From the NCBI RefSeq assembly GCF_932526225.1, contig NC_064035.1:1797501-1861500 (forward strand): 64,000 nt of DNA, in the 5' to 3' direction. Below, one piece after another: positions 1 through 10,350 of this stretch; the first letter of the stretch is position 1; each line of letters begins with the position of its first letter. The notes under the pieces are model-generated. The model ran no database searches. It was not told where the DNA came from and saw nothing but the letters and a program-made list of their open reading frames with translations. The position numbers were made by a program, and so were the translations under genes. This stretch comes from Nematostella vectensis (taxonomy: Eukaryota > Cnidaria > Anthozoa > Actiniaria > Edwardsiidae).

Positions 1-648
1 TAATGGAACTTTACGCTGTTTGTTAGCGATCGTGTAGATCTTATAGTAGACCAAACACATGATGAACATCGGAAGGAAGAAATTAAGCACCGAGCTTAGT
101 GCGCTGTATGCCGGGGATATGTTGAAGCCGCAGACTTCCGTGACAGCATTGCTTTGCGGAAACGCTCTCCAGCCCATCACGGGGATTAACGCGAAAACAA
201 ACGAGTACGCCCAGATAACAACAATAACCAACATCGCTCGCTTTACAGTCAGAAACGGAGATTCCTTGTAGCGATCTAGCGGGTCGTTTAGTGTCTTATA
301 CCGCTCTATGCTCAAGGTTAAAAGGTGGAGAATACTGGTCGGTACTGTCACGAGGTACGCCGTGGTCCATACATTGCACAAATGATGGCTATGTGTCCAT
401 TTGCCATTTGTAAGCACCTGCTCCAGATCGAAAGGCATCGCGAAAAGTGTGGTCCCCAGGTCTGACAACGCCAGTGATAGAATGAAGTAATAGCAGGGAG
501 ACTTAAGAAGAACTTTATTCTTGTAGATGGTGATGCAAATGAGGAGATTTCCGGCTAGTGAGGCGACCATAACCAGGACGTATGATGTCGAGATGACGGC
601 AAGAAAGGTCGGCGAGAAAGGAGATGGAAAATCACTCGTGTCCTCCAT
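1..648 (-). CDS. Rhodopsin-family (class A) GPCR, 3' end cut by window edge
   Basis: The open frame starts with ATG at 648 and runs off the window at base 1 (216 codons seen). An in-frame TGA lies upstream with no ATG between, so this start is well supported. TM1 to TM5 are visible. TM2 carries SLALSDLG, TM3 has the conserved C3.25, and the TM3 end reads SIERYKTL (E-R-Y form of the DRY motif). TM5 contains SVLNFFLPMF. Residue 3.32, counted back from R3.50, is Tyr, so the Asp that binds the amine in classical aminergic receptors is absent. The protein closely resembles the GPCR at 5083-7050 (shared YKTL, DPxDR, KESP and NISP blocks), which suggests a divergently arranged paralogue pair. It is predicted to be a plasma-membrane receptor; the ligand is unknown. 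TM6, TM7 and any 3' introns lie outside the window. Confidence 0.9.
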   Translation of the reverse strand, partial: MEDTSDFPSPFSPTFLAVISTSYVLVMVASLAGNLLICITIYKNKVLLKSPCYYFILSLALSDLGTTLFAMPFDLEQVLTNGKWTHSHHLCNVWTTAYLVTVPTSILHLLTLSIERYKTLNDPLDRYKESPFLTVKRAMLVIVVIWAYSFVFALIPVMGWRAFPQSNAVTEVCGFNISPAYSALSSVLNFFLPMFIMCLVYYKIYTIANKQRKVPL

Positions 649-2095
649 CGCCAAGGATGAGCAGTTGATGAAGAGACTTAAACTAACAGGGAGTCTCCCA
701 TCGGTTCACATGCGTTTGAAGAAAACCTTGTTACGTCTGTATGTCTCGTCACATCATTATCACAAATGTCGTCCTCGTATTTACATCCAATCAGGGCTAC
801 TTCAAAGCGCATTTAAGTAAACAGTATATACAATTCAAGTATCAATTTCTTGTTTGCACAGCAATCAAACGTCCACCAGGTCCCCAGCTTTGTTACGTTC
901 TCTCTTTCATCTGTAAACGAATGAAAGGCGAGATTTCAATTGCAAATCGTATTTGATGGGATCTCTGAAGTGTTATCAATCCTTTTCAAAATACAGACTT
1001 CCGTGAGCGTCGGATATCACCTTTTCTTATGAAAAGTTCTTTTTTTATCGGTTAGGTATTTTCATTCTGATGGAACTCATCAGTAAAACCAATATATATC
1101 ATTTTAATACTTGTCTTTCAAGAGCAACAATGGTTATATATCATATATTTCCTTCTTTTGTTTCCTTTTTTTACGATGCATATCTTATTACAAAAACTAA
1201 ATAAATTTCGAAGAAGGAAATGCCTAACGTCTAAAGTTCGATATGGTTTACTTAGGCACTGGTCCCAGTTTTGTTATCATTTTGTTTGGTAGGCAATAAA
1301 AGAAAACCACAAATAAACACGGACCTCTATCAGAAAAATCAATGGCTTTTTTCACAGTGTTTTTCCTATCTTGAAAACGCAAGAATTACAATACGCAAAA
1401 AAAAGTTATGAGAGCAGCCCAGACAGACAGGTGTACAATCTACTCGAATTTCATAAATTTGTCTTTCGCCTCTCGATTTCCAGTAGGATATCGCAAAATG
1501 TTATCGCATGCTTACCGTCACTTGCTTGGTGTCGCACGCAATAAAGCGATGGTAAGATGCATATTTATGTCTCTCTTTAATTATATTTCTGTGTCTATTG
1601 AATTATCGCGGAGGATTTCTTAGTGGACTAGATCTTCTGTAAAAGATATCCCCTTCTACTATTGGCTCTGAGTCGAGGGGAAACATTATTGGACCTGTCG
1701 CTAAATGAGATAAGGAGATGGTGGGGGGGGGGGGGAGAAGGGTTGGTGGGTGGGGATTAAGATTATTCAACTTTCTTTATTGGCTCCACTAATTACAATA
1801 ACACGTATTCAAGGATAGTGCTTTTTAAAAGTAGTTGTCTTTTTTGCTTTCCCATGTAGAATAAAGGCTAGAGAGCGTAAATAGCTCCAATGCGCAGTTA
1901 AATGCTGAATCGGAAATAAAGTTTAATAATACTCATAAGTTTATGCTTTTGACATTGCAAGAATTGAATGGCAAGAATTTCTCGCACTGTCGAACCGACA
2001 AACATCCGAGTGCGCGAACACCCGAATGCGCCACGAACACGACAACGATTACGCGTTTATATCGTGGGTTCACCGGCAAATCAGGTAGGCAGGCG
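649..2095. other. Intergenic, no gene seen
   Basis: AT-rich sequence upstream of the 1-648 GPCR. The short open frames lack family features and splice context. A G-run sits near 1723-1736. I see no recognisable promoter element. Confidence 0.5.
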
Positions 2096-2099
2096 CAAG

Positions 2100-2640
2100 G
2101 CGGGAAAACGCGGACATTTGCCTCCGTTAAAACGCGGACACTTGCCTCTATTAAAAGGCGGACATTTGCCTCCGTTAAAACGCGGACACTTGCCTCTATT
2201 AAAACGCGGACATTTGCCTCCGTCAAAACGCGGACATTTGCCTCCGTTAAAACGCGGGTATTTGCCTCCGTTAAAACGCGCACATTTGCCTCCGTTAAAA
2301 CGCGCACATTTGCGTCCGTTAAAACGCGGACATTTGCCTCCGTTAAAACGCGGACATTTTCCTTCGTTAAAACGCGGACACTTGCCTCTATTAAAACGCG
2401 GACATTTGCCTCCGTTAAAACGCGGACACTTGCCTCTATTAAAACGCGGACATTTGCCTCCGTCAAAACGCGGACATTTGCCTCCGTTAAAACGCGGGTA
2501 TTTGCCTCCGTTAAAACGCGCACATTTGCGTCCGTTAAAACGCGGACATTTGCCTCCGTTAAAACGCGGACATTTGCCTTCGTTGAAACGCAGACATTTG
2601 CCTCCGTTTAAACGCGGATATTTGCCTCCGTTAAATCGTG
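2100..2640. repeat. 24-bp minisatellite, about 22 copies
   Basis: Tandem units of the form gcggacatttgcctccgtta plus aaac, with common variants (cacttgcctcta, gggtatttgcc). The unit length is a multiple of three, so long open frames appear on both strands (about 190-230 codons). These are artefacts of the repeat and not supported as genes. Confidence 0.95.
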
Positions 2641-5082
2641 ATAACATAAACCACCGGTAAAACGAGCCAAAGATCGGTTGGATTTTTTTTTACTTATACC
2701 GTATTTTTCCTGCCAGCCGAACCCTGTTGGACCTTCAAAAAGATGCAAAAAGAATCTACTTTTTCAACACGTTGATGTCTTTTGATAAAAGACGCAAAAA
2801 AGTGCGATAATTCAAATTATCTCCCCAAGTCTCCCTTCACCCTCTTGAACTTTTTGGGAATCAGAAAGTGCGCCATTTTTTTTTTCATTCCCCCCACCCC
2901 CCTCAAGGCTTTTAGATCCTCTTATCGCACCATGTGCCTGTCAAATGGTACTTCTATATTTATGTAGAAGGGATGCTACTCTCACCATCATAATCGGGAA
3001 ACCTCTTGTGCCGTAAAAAGGCTATAAGACCTATACAAGATAAAGCAAGCCAGTGCGTTATCTCTATTTGAGGGTAATCCTAATTACATTAGCGGTTATT
3101 ATAATAATAGCTTCTACTCGGGCTGTAGCAGGGATTGTACTGGATTGACATATTTGTTTCGATACCTATTATCTAATAAGTGAACCTTTATACCGAAGTC
3201 TTGGAGTGACAGTAGTGTGGACGATACCATGACCTTTATGACTCCACTTATCGTTTGCATAAAGTGAGATTATGACCGTTTCCTGATTTCTATGTAGATT
3301 TGATGGGAGTTATCACTTTCATCATCTTGTACGGTCAAAACTAGGGGTTCCTTTACCTTAAGCGTATAATAGCCTTACACTATAATCGTTTCTCCATGTA
3401 CGCCCTCTGTTTTCGTTTCCTCTTCTTTAGTATTTTGATCACAAGATATGCACAAGATGTGCATTTTTTTTCTCCTAAACTCTAAACGCGGTAAAACATT
3501 CTAAAAGGATTCTAAATGGCAATAGGCAAGGTTTTTGAAATTGGTATCCACAAGAAAATAATTATGTAAATATTGGATATGTGTCTTGATGTTAAATGAG
3601 ATTTATAAAAATGAAGACCTCGTTCGACACTTTCTTTGAAACTAAAGTACCGAGTTCACATGGAAAAAGCCACACTATATTTTTTAATTACCAACCTCGA
3701 AAAAAAAGCTGTATTTTATTTTAAGATGAGATGAGCCGAGAGGAATGAGCGGAGAGTCGGCAAACCAATAAAATATAATTTAATATAAAATATTGTGCAT
3801 ATCATATGTCATAGCCCCGAAAGAATTACTGTATTATATTATACTGAACTATTTTTTTTACTTTCGCTGTATTATACCTTGAGCGTTACGACTAATTGCG
3901 TTTCTCTTCGGACTCATTTTCATACTTATATTATAAGCTATAAAACGTTGTGTTGTCTTGCGTGTGGTCGGCTCGTTTTGGCTTATTTGGATCTACACCT
4001 CAAGGCAAATCTTTAATTGGTAATGCCCATTTGCTAAAATAAAAATCATAGAAGGGAGGGTTTTGTATGTGCAAGCTACAGCTTTAAATATGTTAAGCCG
4101 CGGATAGTCCAAAGTGTTTACACGGTACTTGTATATTTAGACAGAATTCAAGTGCACAGTTACGCCCTTTTAAATTAGCGTTCGCACATTTCATTTACCG
4201 AGAATGTTCGCTGGATTAAAGTGTTACAAAAAGTGCTTCTTTTATGTCTCCTAAAAAAGATGAGAGAAATCCCTCTTTGCCTATGATGATGTTAAGGCAA
4301 AGATTAACCCGGCTGTGATACTCCGAGTGCATTTAAAAAGCCGTGGGCGACTGAGGGCATAAAGCAATCAGTTTATATCATCTCATTAAGCGCTATAGAA
4401 GGCAGCCAAACTATAGTTCGTTAGATTTAAAATCCAAATCGACACCCCCTTACGAGACGAGCAACTGAGGGTGTCTAGTATTGCGACACGCCGGGAGTTC
4501 GGTGTGGTATTGTGCGTCGGTATTTTGTATCATGTTATCATGAGCTGGTTGGTGCAAGGCGCCCTGTGGACTCAGTGCTCGGTACTCGGAGCAAAAAGGC
4601 AGGTGCAAGGAAAGCAATCAAATACTCGAGATTATTGTCGGGAAATCACACTGAAGGAGCCTAAAAGCCTTTGTTGTGCAGTGTGCTTGGGAATAATAGG
4701 GTCAAGGAGCTCATGCTTATCATCCTTGCCTCCCTTTAAATCCACGTGAGATAAACAAATTACTGCAGCCGTCCAATCGCAGCACTAAGCATTTATCCGT
4801 AAGCCGTGATTATAAGTGACTCGGAGTGATCACAGCCTAAAAGCTATCAAATATGGGATAGCTTCATCATTCCATGAAAGACAGTTTCTCAGTGAAGATT
4901 GGCTCATCGGAAGATTGACCGTGTATCTCAAAGAAGCACTGAGGATTATAGCAAAAACAAACAGGCAATATCAGAGTCCATTTTGCGTGACTATGAAGCG
5001 AGGAATGAAAAGGTTAGCGAAATTAGCTTGACCAAGAATTCCTGCTTTTTTAATTTACGCGACAAATTAGTACTTTCAAGAG
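2641..5082. other. Intergenic, no gene seen
   Basis: About 2.4 kb of AT-rich DNA between the 24-bp array and the 5083 GPCR. Several short open frames exist but none shows a domain, signal peptide or credible splice context. The proximal part presumably holds the GPCR promoter and 5' leader, but no element can be assigned. Confidence 0.5.
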
Positions 5083-7050
5083 ATGGCCATGAACAGCTCA
5101 CGGAACTTCACCATCGTTTGCGAAGACTATTACGCTCTTGCTCACCTCGTCCCGCCCTGGCACGGTGATCCGCTAACCGTCGCTCTAGCGGTCCTCTACG
5201 TTATCGTTATTGTGTCAGCCATAGTGGGCAACGTGCTTGTGTGTATAGCAGTGTGTATCAGTAGCAGTCTACGGCGTGCGACCTCTTCGTACTTCATATT
5301 CTCTCTCGCATTGTCCGACATTGGTACCGCGTCTCTCTCGATGCCGTTCGACCTGGAAGCGCTAACCCTGTCCGGTTGCTGGCCAAAGGGGCGTGGCGAG
5401 GGCCTGTGTATCGTCTGGACTGTGACGTACCTCATCACCGTACCGACTTCTATTCTTAATCTGTTTGCGCTCAGCGTGGATCGCTATAAGACGCTGAGAG
5501 ATCCGTGGGATCGGTTCAAGGAGTCACCTTCGATGACACCGCGGCGAGCTGTAGCGATCATTGTATTCATTTGGGTGTATTGTCTCCTCTTTGCACTAGT
5601 ACCAGTGCTAGGGGTGCAATATTACGGACCACAAACACTTCTTTACGGAAGATGTATTTTTAACATTTCCCCAACAACGAGTATGGTAAGCTCGTTCCTT
5701 AATTTTTATCTGCCGATGTTCGCCATGTGCTGGATCTATTATCGTATTTACCAGATAGCGCACACGCAATACAACATCCCCACAGGTCTCGAAAAGCACG
5801 ACTATAGTATTGTCAAGCCCACCTCGAGTCTCTCTCAGATTGGCGCCGATAAGAAATCCGTGACAGAAGTCAACGACGACGAAGAGATGGAGGATCGGCT
5901 AGAAAGCGCGTTTTTTCCGCTAGAATTACAGGGATCTGACGTACAAGCGCGCGAACCCGAGGAGGGGGATGGACCTGCGAGTGTCAAAGAGGTGGTAAAT
6001 ACGTGTGAACACGAGAAGACGGGTAGCGAGACTGTATCAGGGGTTGAAAACCAGGCTTTTGATCAAAACGACACCGATACGGTTAATGTAGTAGCCACGG
6101 TTATTGATGTGAACGCAAGGAAGGAAAGATCAGGAGTCAAGCCTTTTAAGAAGAATAAACCCGCTGACCCCTGTGCTTATTCAGCAAAGACAACAATCCC
6201 TCGAGTTATGGATAAAAAGACTGACGCATCAAGGGGAAGTCGAAAAAGATCCACGGCGCCCGCACATCAGGTAACCGCGATTTCGCAAATTCCCGCTCAG
6301 CGGGTGGCAAAGGACGAACATAGCGATTGTGAATTGGTGAATAAATGCCGCGAAGTTACCCAAGAAAGCTCAACAGACACAACCAAGGGCGAAGGAAATA
6401 ACAACAGTGACCCTATTCAAGGTGAGGTATTAGCATTCGGTGATGGCAACTCAGATAAAGAGACAAATGGAAGTTCAATTAAGCGAACGGAGGAGGGCCA
6501 GTCTGATCTCGAGCGCATACAGACGACTCCAAGTATAATCATACAATATCCTAGGCACTCGGAAGACTCCGCAGATGACGATATCCCCGCGGGACATCCT
6601 GCGAGAGAGACCTTTTACCCTGAGAATCCAACCAGCAATGCAGCGGATAAGGGGATTAACAGGCTCAAAATAGCGCGGTGCAGCACCCGTACAATAGCCG
6701 CCGGCAAGACTCAAGGAAACATCGATAAACTCGGTGCCACGCAGGGCTCCATACAGGGGATCCGCAAGAAGCGCTATCGCGTATTCGTGAAAAACACAAA
6801 AGCAGCGCGCACGATCGCAATTATAGTCAGCGCGTACCTGACATGCTGGGTTCCCTTCACCACTATAAGCATCGTGGTGAACCTATGTGAGGGTCCGTGT
6901 TGGGATGCCATACCGAATGCCGTGTGGGCGGTTCTTATGCTTGTAGGGTACCTGAACTCTGCACTGAACCCTCTGCTATTCAGCCACCAGAATCCCCACT
7001 TCAGGAGGGCTTACAGAAGGATGTTAAGGGCTTTGTGCTCTTGCTGCTAG
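5083..7050 (+). CDS. Rhodopsin-family GPCR with very long third intracellular loop
   Basis: Single-exon 655-residue receptor. Seven membrane segments are visible: TM1 about 33-58, TM2 67-90, TM3 with C3.25 and SVDRYKTL, TM4 ending FALVPVLG, TM5 SSFLNFYLPMFAMC, TM6 with CWVP, and TM7 with NPLLF, a Phe variant of NPxxY. TM5 and TM6 are separated by roughly 340 polar, charged residues, so most of the protein is intracellular loop 3, the usual G-protein and arrestin contact region. Residue 3.32 is Tyr, not the aminergic Asp. An N-glycosylation site (NSS) lies at the N-terminus. The start could be Met1 or Met3; the first is kept. The gene is divergent from and paralogous to the 1-648 gene. Its last codons (RRAYRRMLRALCSCC, then TAG) form the first unit of a 66-bp tandem array. 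The ligand is unknown. Confidence 0.93.
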   Translation: MAMNSSRNFTIVCEDYYALAHLVPPWHGDPLTVALAVLYVIVIVSAIVGNVLVCIAVCISSSLRRATSSYFIFSLALSDIGTASLSMPFDLEALTLSGCWPKGRGEGLCIVWTVTYLITVPTSILNLFALSVDRYKTLRDPWDRFKESPSMTPRRAVAIIVFIWVYCLLFALVPVLGVQYYGPQTLLYGRCIFNISPTTSMVSSFLNFYLPMFAMCWIYYRIYQIAHTQYNIPTGLEKHDYSIVKPTSSLSQIGADKKSVTEVNDDEEMEDRLESAFFPLELQGSDVQAREPEEGDGPASVKEVVNTCEHEKTGSETVSGVENQAFDQNDTDTVNVVATVIDVNARKERSGVKPFKKNKPADPCAYSAKTTIPRVMDKKTDASRGSRKRSTAPAHQVTAISQIPAQRVAKDEHSDCELVNKCREVTQESSTDTTKGEGNNNSDPIQGEVLAFGDGNSDKETNGSSIKRTEEGQSDLERIQTTPSIIIQYPRHSEDSADDDIPAGHPARETFYPENPTSNAADKGINRLKIARCSTRTIAAGKTQGNIDKLGATQGSIQGIRKKRYRVFVKNTKAARTIAIIVSAYLTCWVPFTTISIVVNLCEGPCWDAIPNAVWAVLMLVGYLNSALNPLLFSHQNPHFRRAYRRMLRALCSCC

Positions 7051-7215
7051 GCCAGAAATACTAACTTCAGGAGGGCTTACAGAAGGATGGTAAGGGCTTT
7101 GTGCTCTTGCTGCTAGGCCAATAATACTAACTTCAGGAGGGCTTACAGAAGGATGGTAAGGGCTTTGTGCTCTTGCTGCTAGGCCAATAATACTAACTTC
7201 AGGAGGGCTTACAGA
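6998..7215. repeat. 66-bp tandem repeat seeded at the GPCR stop codon
   Basis: Units start at 6998, 7064, 7130 and 7196 (the last partial), exactly 66 bp apart. Unit 1 is coding: it holds the last 17 codons and the TAG of the GPCR. The later copies are 3' flank, and differ by few bases (ttaaggg to gtaaggg, gccagaaat to gccaataat). Confidence 0.95.
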
Positions 7216-7845
7216 AGATCCAGTATCCGTTTCTCGAAAAAAAAAAAGGAAAAAAGAGAATTCCACTCAAAAAGACACTATGAAGTGTTCGAGATTCTCG
7301 GATGCCCAGCGGCAAAAAAACGACCAGTGTAATAGCGTTGTTCTAAAAAAAGTATTTGGTCTAGAATAGATTTAGTTGTTGCAAGCAACGCTTTATCAAA
7401 TACTAGATAAGTTATCAATATCAATAGCCTACAAGCCACATGGCTCTACTTAGATTCATTATCATTACCGAAAATATTGGGTTCTTGGATTTTAGCGGAG
7501 CTCGCACACGGCGCATGGCCTCATACCTAAAAAAAAATAATACAAGAAAAATATGGTAACCATCGACTCGAGTTTTTATGACGCGATGTCAGTCCGTTCC
7601 CCCAAAATATATCGCATGGTAAACAAACTTTGTCGTTTATGTGTTAAGGGGGTGGAAAAATATTGGCAACTGATTTGTGACGTCATTAATGACGTCATTA
7701 ATAGCAAAACTCTGCCGATGAATAAAATATATTCATACTTCATGAAAAACCATCGTATGGGAACAAAACTAGGTAGATAGTATATAGGTGGCAACGACGC
7801 CGTCACTAAAAGTAAAACTATTCTGACTCCATCAAAAACAACGAG
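7216..7845. other. Intergenic, no gene; paired CRE-like palindromes near 7678
   Basis: No coding region is recognised. Near 7678-7700 two full tgacgtca palindromes lie 12 bp apart, start to start; the same arrangement recurs at 8173-8192. The two short open frames here (one per strand) overlap each other and show no domains. Confidence 0.4.
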
Positions 7846-7846
7846 A

Positions 7847-8003
7847 TCAAGGGGGGATGCAACGAGATTGCCAGGACATCAAGGGGGGTGCAACGAGATT
7901 GCCAGGACATCAAGGGGGGATGCAACGAGATTGCCAGTACATCAAGGGGGGATGCAACGAGATTGCCAGGACATCAAGAGGGGATGCAACGAGATTGCCA
8001 GGT
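7847..8003. repeat. 32-33-bp minisatellite, about 5 copies
   Basis: Tandem units built on catcaaggggggatgcaacg followed by agattgccagga. The array ends in a degenerate gtgatgtgggacatcatcgatg segment. A diverged single unit (caagggggatgcgacga) recurs near 8139 before another CRE-like pair. Confidence 0.9.
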
Positions 8004-9421
8004 GATGTGGGACATCATCGATGCCGTCATTAAAATATATTTTTTTGAATCTGACGCCATCAGATTCAAGACATATTCATGTCCCATTAAAGAAATATCG
8101 TATGACAACTGATCTTGGTATGTGGTATGTGTAGTTGTCAAGGGGGATGCGACGATATGTTCACGTGATGTGTGACGTCATCAATGACGTCACTCAAACT
8201 GTCTATATCCTGATTGATTTATCGTCATAGTCACATCGTGGTCACACACACTACTAAACGTAGTTCAAGGATATAAGGATCGTGGTGTGTGACGTCCTCG
8301 TTAGCGACACAAGCGACGTAAAGCTATATATTGAAATTATGGAACAAAAATTTTGTTTTTGAGTTGAATTTGAGTTTTGGTTTGGAGCTCCTCTATTAAG
8401 CTTTGCCTGAATGTATATATTAGAATTTGTTTTTCAGAATAATGGCAAAGGGAGAAGGACGAATGTCTGATATTTTGCCGGGACGCTCGAGTTACGCGAG
8501 GGGCGTTATTTTATTAATATGAAATTATTTTTTGTCCTCTTTCTAGTTAAATTATCTGTTTATTATAACATGTTTGTGTAATGCGAATGTATGCCATGGG
8601 ACTAATAAATGGGTAAATGGACGTATAAAAAAATAGTAACGGAGCTGTTGTTTGGATAATAGCTGAAAAACGAATTGGTCTCGAAAGATGTCTTTACTTC
8701 GCTTTTCAATATTTTGCGACCAGCAGTTAAATCGCCTTCGGGCTCCCGTCATTGAAAATCCTGGAACTGTTGCACCAAATGTAACTCAGTTTTAGTGGTG
8801 CATGTTTAACCATTCCCTCGTCCCCTCCCCCTCCCAGCCTCCTGAACCTTAGCAAATGCAAGGAGAACTGCCAACAATGGCCAAGAGGTGGAATGTTTCA
8901 TTCCCTCGTTCCTCTTTTTCCTTGTTATAGTCTTCTTGGCAAGGGATTGTGCGCTTGGCTTGGTTTGGGTGGATTGGTTTGGAAAGTTTGTTTAGCTTTC
9001 TTGGCCTAAGGGCGATCCTTGGTTTGTACTACTTCTAAGCTACTCGCTTGTATGGTCGCAAGCTTATGTTCCATAAGTTAGCAAACAGGTGCCAATCAAA
9101 AGTATTTGGTGCAATGAAGCGACAAGTGGCATGAAAAACGTGATCCACAATACCACCACATGTTGCCGGGTCAACTTTATTCATAAAGAAGCTTGAATGG
9201 AGCGCAGAAATATTTTTTTATAACGTGTTTTAAAACAATTACTTTTCTTGACGATTGTGACGTTATTATTCTGTCGAATAAGAAAAAATTGGTAAACCAG
9301 CTTACTAACTTTTGTTGGCCTTTAAAAAAAAGGCCAAAACCTACATTATTAATTCATACCTTGCATCTAAGAAATGTTTTATAACACATCAACAGCGCTT
9401 ACATTATTCACTTGGCCCAAA
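8004..9421. other. Intergenic, no gene seen
   Basis: AT-rich DNA upstream of the cystatin-like gene. It holds the CRE-like pair at 8173-8192 and nothing else I can assign. Confidence 0.45.
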
Positions 9422-10003
9422 ATGTCGAGAAAGCTACTCGTAATTCTGGCTCTTGTTGCCTTCGCTTATACACTTGATCTCGGGGTTAACATAGATGTAA
9501 CACAACTCCAAAATTATCCATCTTTGCTAGATGGTCTCGACGTTGCTACTGAACTAGAAGGCTTGCGGCGACAAACTGCTAAAAAGTTGGTTTTTCTGAT
9601 TGACACAATTCAAGGAGTAGAGAAAAAGACTTTGGACCAAACCGGCACTATCTATGAAGTGCAAACACAGTTGGCATTATCGAACTGCCCGAACAATGGA
9701 GAGTACAAGTTTGCGCGTATCGACATCTGCCCAGTGGACCCGCTTACTGCGAATGAGAAGTTGTCCTGCTTGTTTTCCATTGTTTACCGCCCATTGCTCT
9801 CGTCAGAGGAGAAGCTTCGAGTGGAGAGCTCACGATGTGATCCCATGAACACTCAAGGGATGCAGCAATCGACCACAGCTGACTCAAAGGTCGACGTTGA
9901 TATTAATTATAAAGATAAAAAGGAAAAGAAGAAAAGCAAAGGAAAGAAAAGAAAGAATGTTAAGAAAAATTCAAAAAAGAAACACATTACTATCATAGTG
10001 TAG
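9422..10003 (+). CDS. Secreted cystatin-like protein with lysine-rich tail
   Basis: The frame opens at 9374, but Met at 9422 is preferred because it begins a clean signal peptide (MSRKLLVILALVAFAYT). The predicted product is 193 residues. The mature part has four cysteines in the order and rough spacing of the cystatin fold, in the contexts LSNC, DIC, KLSC and SSRC. A TGTIYEV stretch sits where cystatins have their QxVxG and first strand, and CLFSIVYRP resembles the penultimate cystatin strand. The inhibitory Q-x-V-x-G is not well preserved, so protease inhibition is uncertain. The last ~45 residues are very basic (KDKKEKKKSKGKKRK...), which is unusual for a cystatin and could bind polyanions or be proteolytically removed. 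There is no intron in the model. Alternatively it is a lineage-specific secreted protein. Confidence 0.6.
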   Translation: MSRKLLVILALVAFAYTLDLGVNIDVTQLQNYPSLLDGLDVATELEGLRRQTAKKLVFLIDTIQGVEKKTLDQTGTIYEVQTQLALSNCPNNGEYKFARIDICPVDPLTANEKLSCLFSIVYRPLLSSEEKLRVESSRCDPMNTQGMQQSTTADSKVDVDINYKDKKEKKKSKGKKRKNVKKNSKKKHITIIV

Positions 10004-10350
10004 TATAAGAAATAGGCGCTGCAAGAATGTTTAATATTATATAAAGGAATTATATATCTCGAAACTAATTGAAGTGTGACCAAAACAACAAAAAAACAAA
10101 GGGGCAGGAAAAATTCAAAGAGAAGTCCATGTTCGTGTCCAGGAGACGGAAGACTGGAATGCCAGTTTGTGAAGCACGGTGAACTAAAACTAGACTAGAA
10201 CGACCCGCATGGCCAAACGAACCCTCCGCTAAAAATCTGGATACGGCTGTCATCTATTATTTTAAATTGTTAGCGTTTGCAGGTAGTGTACTTGATTTAT
10301 TCAGGTAAACAAATACCCCACTCTTGGACTGGTTAATTTTACCATCCCGC
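10004..10350. other. 3' flank of the cystatin-like gene, nothing assigned
   Basis: AT-rich sequence between the stop codon and the 32-bp array. It should contain the 3' UTR; no canonical AATAAA is obvious. Confidence 0.4.

Noticed and set aside
9374-9421. Upstream Met of the cystatin-like frame
   Set aside because: Adding 16 residues would bury the signal peptide; Met at 9422 begins it directly.
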